Shown here piece after piece: positions 1 to 8,923 of a stretch of 64,000 bases of DNA. Positions within the stretch are counted from its first letter, which is position 1. Every line of letters starts with the position of its first letter. The notes under the pieces were generated by a model. That model did no database searches and was not told the DNA's origin. It worked only from the letters and a program-made list of their open reading frames with translations. Origin of the DNA: Verrucomicrobiaceae bacterium UBA2429. GTDB taxonomy: Bacteria; Verrucomicrobiota; Verrucomicrobiia; Verrucomicrobiales; Verrucomicrobiaceae. The position numbers and the translations under genes were made by a program. The DNA is taken from the NCBI GenBank assembly GCA_002343505.1, contig DDQZ01000062.1:16132-80131 (forward strand). Direction: 5' to 3'.

Positions 1-3000
1 TCCACGGCGTCGGGTGTGGCCGTGCCGCGCGCTTCAAAGAGCACGCTGCCGTCTGTCCCGTCCACAACGACATCGAGCGCCACCTCCAGCGCGCCACCGA
101 TGGTGTCGGTGACCATGCCGAGAAAACCCTCCGCTGAGACACTCTGCCCTTCATTCCACTGGGTGTTGCCATTATAGGCGTATTTGAGGTAGCCCTCCTC
201 CGGCCTGCCGGGCAGGCCCACGCTGATGACGCCGTTGGTGATGCGCTTGGGTTTGAACTTGCCGGACATGTGCTTGTCGAGCGCGCGCCTTTGCAGCAGC
301 GGCGAACCGGCGAATTTTTTCGTCAGTGCCATGGCATCCGCGATGGCCGCCATCCAGGCGGGAGGCCGGAGGGCGCGCAGAGTTTTGGCGCTGTCCGCCT
401 CTGTGTAAGTGATCTGGTGAAAGCTCAGCGCGCCGTGCTTGGTCTCCACCACGATGACCGGAGAAAACCTGCCCGGCGGCAGTGTCCACAGTTTCAACTG
501 CCCGCTGGCTGTGGTGACATGCGTCATTGGATCGGTCATCATGCTGGTGGCGATCCTTGAAATGATGTGGAAGCCCTCAAGCGGCGTGCCGGTCCCGTCT
601 TTATAGCTCTGCGTGGTGATTGTGTCCCACCAGGCCCTTCGCGCCAGCACCTTTGCCGGGTCGGGATCGGGCATGTAGTCGAACATTCCCTCCTCGCCGG
701 CTCCCTCGCCTCCGGTGCCGGCGGCATCCGAGCTTTCGCGCGGGAACAGCCTCGGGTCCACAATCGCCACCAGCGCGATGCCGTCCTTGAGCGTGCGCTG
801 GGTGCTGCCGCCGGGAGTGCCGTCGGCGTTGTCGAAATTCAATTCCTCAAAGTTGATCTCCGCGGCGGGAGTGGCGGTCGCCGTCCAGGTCGCCGTCAGT
901 TCATCCACGGCGCGTCCCAGCTCTCCCAGGGGGCCTTTGGAGGAAAAGGACACATTGCTCAAAAACAGGCCGTAGCGGTTGATCTCAGCCTCCACTGCGG
1001 GAGCGGGCAGGGGTTCGAGCCGCAGGTCGAGCACGAGGCTGCCGTTGAGTCCGATGGCAGGGTCCGCGCCGCCAAAACGCAGCCGCCTGGGTTTGAATCC
1101 GGGCGCGCTGACATCCACAAAAAAAGCCGGGGTTTCCAAAGTGGACGGCATGACAAAGGCGCCGTTGTCGTCTGTGACTTTGGCGGGGAATCTGGCGTCG
1201 CCAAAGCGGTCCCGCAGGCGGATTTTGGCGCCTGGGATCGGTTCGGCGGCGGCATTGTCCACTTTGACGGTGCCTGAGAGGTTGAGCGCGCGCCCCATCT
1301 CGGCCACAATAAGCACGGCGTTGTTGAACACGCCCGAGGTGATGACGCCGTGCCTTTTGTAAAGCCACACGCCGGCGGGGTCGGTGGCCGTGGTGAGTGT
1401 GAGAGGGCCGGTGTACTGGCCGGGCACGCTGATGCTGCCCGCGTCGAAGATGGAGCCGCCGAGGTTGAATTTGATTCCGGGTATTTCCACGTCCGGAGCC
1501 TCGCGGCTCACTGCCTTGAGGGTGATTGCGGCTGTCATCACGGGTGGATGCGGAGTCACATTGTTTGATGGTCCCCCGACGAAAATGGTCAGGTCTTCAG
1601 GTCCAGTGCCAGCGCTGCCTGCGAACCACAGGCCGGAAGGATCGCGCTTCCAAAAATCAAAGCTGCCCAAGGGCCGCCGCGCCGCCGCGAACAGTGCTCC
1701 GCCAGCATAGGCGGGGCGTATGAAGTCAAAGTGCGGGGCGGAATCGGTCCCGGCGTCCACATACTGGGGAGGATCAAGCTCCTCGTCCCAAACTTTCCGG
1801 CGCAGGGTCATCGGTGGCGAGGCCTTGTAAGCCGCGTCAGCCGGCACGCCGGTGGGCCATGTCTGGTACATGAGCACCGGATTGTAAAAAAAGAAAGCGC
1901 CTGGCGGGCCTCCCGCCGGGTAGTTCGCTCCGGGATACTCCGGCAGCCCCGGCAGTGTCACCGTCTCCGGCGTGCTGCCGGGCAGAAGGGGAAACGCCTC
2001 GATGTCGAAACGCGGATGCGTGCCCGTCCATGTCCAGGTGCCGGGCATGACATTGGCGAACTCCACCACCAGCCGGCCGCCGCGGCTAAGAAGGCTGCCC
2101 GTGATGGTCTGGCTGCTGCCCGCTTCGGTGATCTCGAAGACCGGCGGCACCGCCAGCAACTCCACGAACTTCGCCGTCTGCGGCGCGCTGAACGGCACGG
2201 GGATGCTGGTCACAATATCCTGGGTGGGGTTGTCTCCGGTGAGCACCACATCGAGCGCGAGCGTGGTTCCTTTTTTGTGCGCATAAAGGTCTATGCGATA
2301 TTCGCGGTCCGAGTTGATGACTAGCGGGTCTCCCAGCGCAGCGTCCGGAGGAGCCGGCGAGGATGAGGCCCCGCTGATCACAGGCCAGCCCTGGCGGCGC
2401 GGGTCAACAGCCATGTCGTGTTGCACGAGAATGTGGCTGCCGAGGTAATCTGTCATCGAGGGCACGGCGAACCCGTAAAGGCCGGGATTCACGACAAAGA
2501 CCAGGTCGCCGTTTTCATCCGCCCCACCTGTCACATGATCTCCATCCATGCCCATGAGCACCTCCGCTTCGTGAGGCTGGTAGATCGGACGGCGCAGCAC
2601 GAAGTCATTGCCGCCGCCGGTGGTCATCTCGCCCATCGAGTCCGCCTTGAACAGCCTGGCCCTTACGATGGCGCGGCGCACCTCCAGCAGCAGTTCCTCT
2701 TCCGTGGTGAGACCGTCCACCAACTCCACTGTCTCCTCGGCGGTGAAATGCGGCGCGGGAGTGGTTAGTGGATCGTCCGGTTCGAAGCGGTCGCTCACAC
2801 GCACCTCATACCGGCCGGGCAGCAGATTCGAAAACAGCCTCTCCTCCGGCGTCACGCCTGCGTCCAACTGGCGGCGGATGCCCTCCGCGTTTGTCTGCGC
2901 GACGCCGTCGAGCCTCACCTCGATGCCCTCGTAAAACTCGTTCGTGTCGTAGGCCGACTTCAACGTCAGCAGCAGCGCGGTCGGCTCGATCACCGCCTGC

Positions 3001-3947
3001 AGCACCTCGGCGGCTCCAGGCTGCCTGCCGGGAAGGTCATCCGTCACCGCCGCAGGCTCCAGAAACGTGTCCGTCAACTCATAGCCCGGCCGCTTGATGC
3101 GCGCGCGCCAGTGGATGGGCGCCAGGTTGTGAAAGCTGACCTCGCCCGCGTCATCGGTCGCCATCTCCCGCGGTGGTATCAGCACCAGTTCATGATCGTC
3201 CGGACTCACCCCGGTCAACTCGACGACCATGTTCTTTAGCGGGCCGTTTTGCTCCGTGGTTGGGTCCATGCCTTCCACGCGCAGTTTGATGGTCTGCGGC
3301 ACATGTTTGAGCATCAGGCCCGCCAGATGCGGACTCGACACCGCCATCTTCGCCGTGTGCCCGCCTGCCTTCGGGTAGCTCTCCCAGCCTGGGCGGCGCT
3401 GCGCCCCCGTGTTGAAAGCGAATGTGTAATAACCCGCAGTGATGCCATAAAACGAGAAGTTCCCCGTCGCGTCCGTTTTCACGGTGACGGGCGGGTCCGG
3501 TGTCAGGTCAGTGGCGCTGTCATAGCGGATGATCTCCACCGGAATGTCCGGAATTTTCCAGTTCGAGGCCGCGTCAGCCACTTCGACATGAATTTCCACC
3601 GGCGTCACGCCTGGTAGCGGCGTCAGCGCGAAGTTTTCGTTCATCGTCAGCCCTGCCACCACCACCGCACGCTCCACCGGCGTGTGACCGCCCAGCGCCG
3701 CCCGCAGCCTTTGCGCGGCGGCAGGCACGTCCCTGATTTCGTAAAAGCCGAACAAGTCCGTCACCGTCTCGAACTCCGGCGTCCCGTCCGCCGGTTCCGC
3801 GTCCACCGTGACAGCCGCCCCTGTCAGCGGCTCGCCGGTCGTGGCGCTTGTCACCTGGCCTTGCAGGGTGGCCGCGTCCGTCCGCGCGGCAATGACCGCC
3901 AGCATGGCAATCACCAGCCCGCCCTGCATGAATGCGCGGATTTTCAT
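1..3947 (-). CDS. Large secreted carboxypeptidase-regulatory-like repeat protein (C-terminus beyond window)
   Basis: An uninterrupted minus-strand frame runs from the ATG at 3947 off the left edge, giving at least 1315 residues. The N-terminus (MKIRAFMQGGLVIAML, ending near AARTDAA) looks like a Sec signal peptide, so the product is probably exported. Residues about 26-100 (QGQVTSATTGEPLTGAAV, then a TDLFGFYEIRDV turn) have the pattern of a carboxypeptidase regulatory-like beta-sandwich. A second such segment starts near residue 886 (SGTVKVDNAAAEPIPGAK, then VTDDNGAFVMPS). The stretches between read as further beta-rich modules with DATGNFSFYG-type turns. No catalytic motif was seen. It is probably a surface or adhesion-type protein. 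It is divergent from the amidase at 4153. The true C-terminus, and any anchor or sorting domain, lies outside the window. Confidence 0.8.
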   Translation of the reverse strand, partial: MKIRAFMQGGLVIAMLAVIAARTDAATLQGQVTSATTGEPLTGAAVTVDAEPADGTPEFETVTDLFGFYEIRDVPAAAQRLRAALGGHTPVERAVVVAGLTMNENFALTPLPGVTPVEIHVEVADAASNWKIPDIPVEIIRYDSATDLTPDPPVTVKTDATGNFSFYGITAGYYTFAFNTGAQRRPGWESYPKAGGHTAKMAVSSPHLAGLMLKHVPQTIKLRVEGMDPTTEQNGPLKNMVVELTGVSPDDHELVLIPPREMATDDAGEVSFHNLAPIHWRARIKRPGYELTDTFLEPAAVTDDLPGRQPGAAEVLQAVIEPTALLLTLKSAYDTNEFYEGIEVRLDGVAQTNAEGIRRQLDAGVTPEERLFSNLLPGRYEVRVSDRFEPDDPLTTPAPHFTAEETVELVDGLTTEEELLLEVRRAIVRARLFKADSMGEMTTGGGNDFVLRRPIYQPHEAEVLMGMDGDHVTGGADENGDLVFVVNPGLYGFAVPSMTDYLGSHILVQHDMAVDPRRQGWPVISGASSSPAPPDAALGDPLVINSDREYRIDLYAHKKGTTLALDVVLTGDNPTQDIVTSIPVPFSAPQTAKFVELLAVPPVFEITEAGSSQTITGSLLSRGGRLVVEFANVMPGTWTWTGTHPRFDIEAFPLLPGSTPETVTLPGLPEYPGANYPAGGPPGAFFFYNPVLMYQTWPTGVPADAAYKASPPMTLRRKVWDEELDPPQYVDAGTDSAPHFDFIRPAYAGGALFAAARRPLGSFDFWKRDPSGLWFAGSAGTGPEDLTIFVGGPSNNVTPHPPVMTAAITLKAVSREAPDVEIPGIKFNLGGSIFDAGSISVPGQYTGPLTLTTATDPAGVWLYKRHGVITSGVFNNAVLIVAEMGRALNLSGTVKVDNAAAEPIPGAKIRLRDRFGDARFPAKVTDDNGAFVMPSTLETPAFFVDVSAPGFKPRRLRFGGADPAIGLNGSLVLDLRLEPLPAPAVEAEINRYGLFLSNVSFSSKGPLGELGRAVDELTATWTATATPAAEINFEELNFDNADGTPGGSTQRTLKDGIALVAIVDPRLFPRESSDAAGTGGEGAGEEGMFDYMPDPDPAKVLARRAWWDTITTQSYKDGTGTPLEGFHIISRIATSMMTDPMTHVTTASGQLKLWTLPPGRFSPVIVVETKHGALSFHQITYTEADSAKTLRALRPPAWMAAIADAMALTKKFAGSPLLQRRALDKHMSGKFKPKRITNGVISVGLPGRPEEGYLKYAYNGNTQWNEGQSVSAEGFLGMVTDTIGGALEVALDVVVDGTDGSVLFEARGTATPDAV

Positions 3948-4152
3948 GCATTGAGATTAACCAATCTTGCCGATTGATGGAAGAACAATTTTTCACAGCG
4001 GATCAGGCGAGGCTTGCAGGCTGACAATGGCTCCTGCGGCGGCTCCAGGCAGTAAATCAACGGATGCTGGCGCCACTCCGCAGCCAAAACGCTTGACCCC
4101 GCCTTGCGCAGGGGCTTACTGGCGCGGAATCACAGCAGCGCTCCGTTTATCA

Positions 4153-4791
4153 ATGGCTGAAATTTTTTCACACCGCTCCAGACGCCCCGGCAAAGCCGGG
4201 AAACTAGCCGGACTGGCCTTTGTGGCGGTGGTTTTCCTGACTGGAGCGGCGCGTGCTTTTGACACCGTCATCCTGGACGCGGGCCACGGCGACCATGATC
4301 GCGGAGCCTCCATAGGCTATGTGTATGAGAAGCACCTCTGCCTGGACACCGCGCGGCGGGTGGAGCGCCTGCTCAAGCAGGCCGGGCTGAAGGTCGTGCT
4401 GACTCGCTCGACGGACGAGTTCATCACACTGCAAAACCGCGCGGACATGGGCAACAGCCGCCGCAACGCCATCTTCGTCAGCATCCACTACAACTACAGC
4501 CGGGGCGGCTCCGGGCATGGCGTCGAGACCTTTTATCACTTTGAAAAAAGCTACCTGCTCGCCGCCTACATCCAGGCTTATCTGCTGAAGTCCACAGGCC
4601 TGGCAAATCGCGGCGTGAAGCACGCCAGCTATTTCGTCATCCGCAAGACCACCCGCAACCCCGCGGTGCTCGTGGAGTGCGGCTTCGTCAGCAACTCCGC
4701 CGAGCGCCAGAAGATGATGGACGGCGCTTTCCGGGCTAAAATCGCCGAGGGCATCGCCCAGGGCATTGTCGGCTACAAACGCTCGCGCTGA
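4153..4791 (+). CDS. N-acetylmuramoyl-L-alanine amidase (Amidase_3 family)
   Basis: A 212-residue protein that should cleave the amide bond between MurNAc and the stem peptide of peptidoglycan. Residues 16-35 form a hydrophobic signal or anchor segment (LAGLAFVAVVFLTGAARA), so it acts outside the cytoplasm. Amidase_3 hallmarks are visible: H45 in DAGHGDHDRG, E59 in YEKHL and H112 in SIHYN as zinc ligands, and E175 in LVECGF as catalytic base. The start was set at the ATG that puts the signal peptide at the N-terminus; the longer upstream frame adds residues with no export signal. A possible promoter, TTGACC (4093) and TACTGG (4117), lies upstream. The next gene starts 3 bp after the stop, so the two are probably co-transcribed. 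No SPOR or LysM binding domain is present. Confidence 0.92.
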   Translation: MAEIFSHRSRRPGKAGKLAGLAFVAVVFLTGAARAFDTVILDAGHGDHDRGASIGYVYEKHLCLDTARRVERLLKQAGLKVVLTRSTDEFITLQNRADMGNSRRNAIFVSIHYNYSRGGSGHGVETFYHFEKSYLLAAYIQAYLLKSTGLANRGVKHASYFVIRKTTRNPAVLVECGFVSNSAERQKMMDGAFRAKIAEGIAQGIVGYKRSR

Positions 4792-4794
4792 CCC

Positions 4795-6279
4795 ATGCCA
4801 CTCACATGCCGGGAGATGCAGGATGGAGAGGCGCGCGCCTTTGAGGCCGGAGTGGATGCGGCGGACTTGATGGAGGCGGCGGGGCAGGGGATCGCACGGG
4901 TGATCCGCCAGTTCTTTCCCGCGCCGGGAACCGCAGTGCTTTTTCTTGGCGGCGGCAACAACGCGGGCGACGCGCTCGTGGCCGGGCGCGAACTGGCGCG
5001 CGCGGGCTGGACGCTGCTGGCGCGCCTGGCTGTGGAGCCTGAGAAAATGAAACCGCTGCCCGCCGCGCATTGGAGCTCGCTGCGAGGTGTGGCGCGCATC
5101 ACGGCGAATGACGAAATCACCGCCCAGGGGACCTTGATCTGCCTCGACGGGCTGCTGGGCATCGGCTCCAGTGGTCCCCTGCGTCAGCCACTCGGCGCGC
5201 TGGCGGCGGAGATGAACCGGCTGCGCCTCAGCCACGGCGCGTTCACCTTCGCGATGGACATGCCGAGCGGTCTGGATGGCGACACGGGGCTGCCCGCGCC
5301 GGATGCCGTTGTTGCCGATGTCACCGCAACCCTTGCGTGCCCCAAGGCGGGCCTCTTCGCCGACACTGCGGCGAATCATGCAGGACGCCTCGCCCTCGTG
5401 CCGCTGCCGTCGTTGGCGCCATTTCTGCCGGCTTTCACAGGGCCTGAGCTGCTCGTGCCAAACCTGCTGCGCCCCTGGCTGCCGAGACGGCCCTTTGATT
5501 TTCACAAGGGCCAGGCGGGACGTGTCGGCGTCATTGCCGGATCGCGCGGCTTTTACGGTGCCGCCGTGCTCGCCTGCATGGGAGCGCTGCGGGGCGGGGC
5601 GGGGCTCGTCACGCTCCTGGTCAAGGAGGACGGTTATGAAGCTCTCGCGCGCATGACGCCGCCGGAGGTGATGGTCCGCCAGGTGCGCGACTACCGGAAG
5701 GCGCTGGAACTTCGCCTCGACGCCCTCGCGCTCGGCCCCGGCATCGGTTTCGCCCACGAGGAGGAAATTCTCGGCCTCATTCAAGAAGCTCCCATGCCCG
5801 CCGTGGTGGATGCCGACGCATTGACACTCCTGTCGCGCACCTCTCTCGCGCCTTTAAAAAATGCCGCGGCTCCGCGCCTGCTCACCCCGCATCCCGGTGA
5901 AATGGAGCGCCTGTGCGACCGGCTCAAGCCCCGCCTGGAGACGGCGCAATCCTTTGCCGACGCCCACCCCGGCCACACCCTCCTGCTCAAAGGCGCGCGC
6001 ACGGTCATCGCCACCTCGGGTCATCCGGCCTTGTTCAACACCACCGGCCATCCCGGCATGGCCACCGGCGGCATGGGGGATTTGTTGACGGGGCTGTGCG
6101 CGGCTCTGCTTGGCCAGGGTGTTGAAACACATCGCGCGGCAGGTTTGGGCGCCTGGTTGTGCGGACGCGCCGCGGAAATCGCTGCGCTGGATCAGGCGCA
6201 GGAGTGCGTGATTCCGAGCGACACGGCGGCACAAATGGGCCGTGCCTGGCGTGAATTGCGCTGCGGGGATGCGTTTTGA
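4795..6279 (+). CDS. nnr: Bifunctional NAD(P)H-hydrate epimerase / ADP-dependent NAD(P)H-hydrate dehydratase
   Basis: A 494-residue two-domain repair enzyme. The N-terminal YjeF_N epimerase (about residues 1-210) interconverts R- and S-NAD(P)HX and carries GGGNNAGDALVAGR, the family's phosphate loop, plus the DMPSGLDGDTG motif. The C-terminal ribokinase-fold dehydratase (about 225-490) restores NAD(P)H; it shows KGQAGRVGVIAGS, LTPHPGEMERL, LLKGARTVI and TGHPGMATGGMGDLLTG. Its length matches the fused form seen in E. coli. It starts 3 bp after the amidase stop, which suggests one transcript; the functional link is not obvious. The second Asn of the usual TGNPGMA motif is His here, a mild deviation. 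Confidence 0.95.
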   Translation: MPLTCREMQDGEARAFEAGVDAADLMEAAGQGIARVIRQFFPAPGTAVLFLGGGNNAGDALVAGRELARAGWTLLARLAVEPEKMKPLPAAHWSSLRGVARITANDEITAQGTLICLDGLLGIGSSGPLRQPLGALAAEMNRLRLSHGAFTFAMDMPSGLDGDTGLPAPDAVVADVTATLACPKAGLFADTAANHAGRLALVPLPSLAPFLPAFTGPELLVPNLLRPWLPRRPFDFHKGQAGRVGVIAGSRGFYGAAVLACMGALRGGAGLVTLLVKEDGYEALARMTPPEVMVRQVRDYRKALELRLDALALGPGIGFAHEEEILGLIQEAPMPAVVDADALTLLSRTSLAPLKNAAAPRLLTPHPGEMERLCDRLKPRLETAQSFADAHPGHTLLLKGARTVIATSGHPALFNTTGHPGMATGGMGDLLTGLCAALLGQGVETHRAAGLGAWLCGRAAEIAALDQAQECVIPSDTAAQMGRAWRELRCGDAF

Positions 6280-6357
6280 CGGGAAAAAGCCCGTTGCAGG
6301 CGATGCGCGAGGCGGCTATCAACTGCCGCGAAATCACCCCCTTTGAAACAAGCCCTT

Positions 6358-6543
6358 ATGAAAACCGCCGCCGTCCTTCTCGCCGCCCTTGGTTGCATCT
6401 TCTGCGCCGCCTCGTGTGACAGTCATACCTTTGAAAGCACCCAGGTGCTGCATGAACGCATGCACAAGGCCCACGGCGAGGATCATGGCGGCGGTCACGG
6501 AAAGGCGGACGACGCCCACGGCGAAAAACCTGCCAGTCATTGA
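6358..6543 (+). CDS. Small His-rich putative lipoprotein
   Basis: A 61-residue protein too small for confident family assignment. It begins MKTAAVLLAALGCIFC, a lipoprotein-type signal with possible lipobox cysteines at LGC, IFC or ASC, followed by a hydrophilic tail. The tail after CDS holds eight histidines spread among Gly, Asp, Glu and Lys (HERMHKAHGEDHGGGH and beyond). The arrangement suggests a membrane-tethered metal-binding or buffering peptide, but that is inference from composition only. No strong Shine-Dalgarno sequence is visible. It stands alone between nnr (78 bp upstream) and cdsA (144 bp downstream). It could also be a fortuitous frame, though the signal peptide and codon bias argue for a real gene. 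Confidence 0.6.
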   Translation: MKTAAVLLAALGCIFCAASCDSHTFESTQVLHERMHKAHGEDHGGGHGKADDAHGEKPASH

Positions 6544-6687
6544 TACCTTTCACGTCCTTCGACGGGGCGTTCTCACGTTATCAGGATCTTTCGTCCTGCC
6601 CGGCATGAGCCTGTGGCAAATTGAGCTTGGCACCCGCCGCGCCGCCTGCTCTAAATAGCGCGCCTTCCACGCACGCACTCCCGACGC

Positions 6688-7584
6688 ATGACACCGGACT
6701 CACCCGCCCCCACGCCCAGCAGGCGCCGTGTGTTCGTTTCCAGGCTGCTGAGCACCCTCATCCTCTGGGCGGTCATCGCCGCCGCCGTGCAGTGGAACCG
6801 GCCCTGGGTGCTGGTGCTGCTCACGGGATTCTTCGGCGTGGCCGGCGCCTTCGAATACTACCGCCTCCTGCGCAGCGGCGACCACGCGCGCTCCTTCACC
6901 CTGCTCGGCCTCTTCATCTGCCTCGCTTACTGGGCCACCATGACGTGGTGGGCTGTGCGCCAGCACAGCGCCGCGCCCATGTGGCTGGATCTGGCCGCGC
7001 TGACAGGCAGCGTGCATGGGGCCTTCCTGCTTTGCTACCGGCACCAGCTTGAGGGCGTGGTGACGCTGCAGCGCATTTTCCACACCGTCTTCGGCGTCGT
7101 TTACACCGTCATCTTTTTCGGGTTTATCGTGCGGCTGATGTATTTCAAGCCGGACGGCAATGGCATGACCGGCCTCTTCCTGGTCATCTTCCTGGTCATG
7201 GTGACCAAGTTCAGCGACATGGGGGCGTATGCTTTCGGTGTGCTATTCGGCAGGCACAAAATGATCCCGCACATCAGCCCGGCCAAGTCGTGGGAGGGAC
7301 TCGGCGGCGCTTTTGTCGGATCGTTTTCGGCGGCGGCTGTGCTGATGCTTCTGGCGCCGCACCGGCTGGAGCCTTTGAACTGGGCCCACGCCATGGTGCT
7401 GGCACCCGTCCTGTGCGCCACAGCTGTCACGGGCGACCTGGCCGAGTCCGTGCTCAAACGCTGCACCCGGATCAAGGACAGCGGCCACAAATTTCCCGGC
7501 ATAGGCGGCATCCTTGACCTCACCGACAGCCTGCTGTTCACCGCGCCGGTGTTTTATTTTTATCTGGCGGCCATCACCGCATGA
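6688..7584 (+). CDS. cdsA: Phosphatidate cytidylyltransferase
   Basis: A 298-residue integral membrane enzyme that converts phosphatidic acid and CTP to CDP-diacylglycerol, the branch point of bacterial phospholipid synthesis. About seven hydrophobic helices are visible. The C-terminal signature is recognisable as ESVLKR-CTRIKDSG-HKFPGIGG-ILDLTD. The family pattern has PGHGG and LDRxD; here the His is Ile and the Arg is Leu, a variant I recall from other PVC-type CdsA proteins. DMGAYAFG and SPAKSWEG, also conserved, are intact. It is followed after 22 bp by dxr, matching the common uppS-cdsA-dxr order; uppS is not in view upstream. The start was chosen at the ATG before the short proline-rich N-terminus. 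Confidence 0.93.
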   Translation: MTPDSPAPTPSRRRVFVSRLLSTLILWAVIAAAVQWNRPWVLVLLTGFFGVAGAFEYYRLLRSGDHARSFTLLGLFICLAYWATMTWWAVRQHSAAPMWLDLAALTGSVHGAFLLCYRHQLEGVVTLQRIFHTVFGVVYTVIFFGFIVRLMYFKPDGNGMTGLFLVIFLVMVTKFSDMGAYAFGVLFGRHKMIPHISPAKSWEGLGGAFVGSFSAAAVLMLLAPHRLEPLNWAHAMVLAPVLCATAVTGDLAESVLKRCTRIKDSGHKFPGIGGILDLTDSLLFTAPVFYFYLAAITA

Positions 7585-7606
7585 TGGCAGGGGAAAAATC
7601 AGCCAG

Positions 7607-8776
7607 ATGAATCAAGCCGCCCCGCTCCCTCCCCGCCGCCGAGTCCTCGTGCTCGGCTCCACGGGCAGCATCGGCACGAGCGCGCTAAAGGTGTGGCGTG
7701 AGATGCCGGAGCGCATGGAGATTGTCGGACTCGCGGCGAATCAAAGCGTGGAAACCCTCGTGCGGCAGGCGATCGAGACAGGCGTGCGGCACGCGGCATT
7801 CACCGATGCGCAAGCCGCCGCCAAGGCACGCGCGCTGCTGCCTCCTGATGTGACCGTTCATGAAGGCGCGCAGGGTCTCGTGGACCTCGTGCGCGCCACC
7901 GGGGCCGACCTCGTGCTCATCGCCATTGTAGGTGTCGGCGGTCTCGCACCCGCGCTTGCCGCCATTGAGGATGGCAGGCATCTGGCCGTGGCCAGCAAGG
8001 AAATCCTCGTCATGGCTGGCGAGGCGGTCATGGAGGCCGCGCGGCGCAGAGGGGTTCATGTCCTGCCCGTGGACAGCGAGCATAACGCCATTTTTCAATG
8101 CCTCGAAGGCCGCGGCGCCGGGGAGGTGCGGCGCCTCCTGCTCACCGCCAGCGGCGGCCCCTTCCGTACTCTGCCTGCGAGCGAGCTGGAGCGCGTCACT
8201 GTGGCGCAGGCCTTGAAGCACCCGACCTGGAGCATGGGCCGGAAGATCACCATAGACAGCGCCACGCTCTTCAACAAAGGCCTGGAGATGATCGAGGCGC
8301 GCTGGCTTTTTGACGTGCCCATGAGCCGCGTCGAGGTCGTCGTGCATCCGCAGAGCATCGTCCACAGCATGGTTGAATTTGTGGACAACAGCGTCATCGC
8401 CCAGCTCAGCCATAGCGACATGTGCTTCCCCATCCAATATGCCGTCACCTGGCCCGGCCGCGCGCCGAACAATCTGCGTCCGCTCGACTTCGCCACGCTT
8501 GGCTCGCTGACTTTCGAGGTGCCGCGCGTGGACGACTTTCCCGCGCTCGCGCTCGCCCACCACGCCGGCGAGACCGGCGGCACCCTGCCCGCCGTGATGA
8601 ACGCCGCCAACGAGGTCGCCGTGGAGGCATTCCTCCAGGAGCGCATCTCATTCCCCGCCATCTGGCGCATTGTCGCCGCCGTCATGGACGCGCACCAAAC
8701 GCAGAAGAATCCAAGCCTGGATGCCCTCATCGAAGCCGACGGCTGGGCGCGCCTCGCCGCCGCGGAGCGCGTGTAG
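7607..8776 (+). CDS. dxr: 1-deoxy-D-xylulose 5-phosphate reductoisomerase
   Basis: A 389-residue cytoplasmic enzyme that converts DXP to 2-C-methyl-D-erythritol 4-phosphate with NADPH, the committed step of the MEP isoprenoid pathway. The NADPH loop GSTGSIG sits at residues 17-23. The substrate and metal motifs LPVDSEHNAIFQ, TASGGPF, HPTWSMGRKITIDSA and FNKGLEMIEA are intact, as is HPQSIVHSMVEF. Length is normal for the family. The ATG at 7607 is preferred because it sits just ahead of the Rossmann strand; the longer open frame upstream overlaps cdsA. It is co-oriented with cdsA with a 22-bp gap. The usual downstream partner rseP is not adjacent. Confidence 0.96.
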   Translation: MNQAAPLPPRRRVLVLGSTGSIGTSALKVWREMPERMEIVGLAANQSVETLVRQAIETGVRHAAFTDAQAAAKARALLPPDVTVHEGAQGLVDLVRATGADLVLIAIVGVGGLAPALAAIEDGRHLAVASKEILVMAGEAVMEAARRRGVHVLPVDSEHNAIFQCLEGRGAGEVRRLLLTASGGPFRTLPASELERVTVAQALKHPTWSMGRKITIDSATLFNKGLEMIEARWLFDVPMSRVEVVVHPQSIVHSMVEFVDNSVIAQLSHSDMCFPIQYAVTWPGRAPNNLRPLDFATLGSLTFEVPRVDDFPALALAHHAGETGGTLPAVMNAANEVAVEAFLQERISFPAIWRIVAAVMDAHQTQKNPSLDALIEADGWARLAAAERV

Positions 8777-8845
8777 GCGCGCCCGCAAAAGCGCCGGGTT
8801 GATGCCCGCCCGCGCCGGTTTCCCCGCAATTATTGCGGGCGCGCC
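8776..8845. repeat. Inverted repeat after dxr
   Basis: An 11-bp perfect inverted repeat (GGCGCGCCCGC at 8776-8786 and GCGGGCGCGCC at 8835-8845) encloses 48 bp. Its right arm overlaps a local palindrome, CCCGCAAT-T-ATTGCGGG, at 8823-8839. It lies right at the dxr stop and could end or stabilise the transcript; there is no U-run for an intrinsic terminator. Confidence 0.4.
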
Positions 8846-8874
8846 TGCGGGGCGAAAATTCCCCCGAAAGCCGC

Positions 8875-8902
8875 TTGGCACCGCGTCCCGATGGCTTAGC
8901 AT
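8875..8902 (+). promoter_or_regulatory. Putative sigma-70-type promoter for the PH-domain gene
   Basis: TTGGCA at 8875-8880 and TAGCAT at 8897-8902 are separated by 16 bp, placing a start point about 15 bp before the ATG at 8924. Recognised by eye only. Confidence 0.35.
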
Positions 8903-8923
8903 CCGGCGAATCCGATCAAAGCC

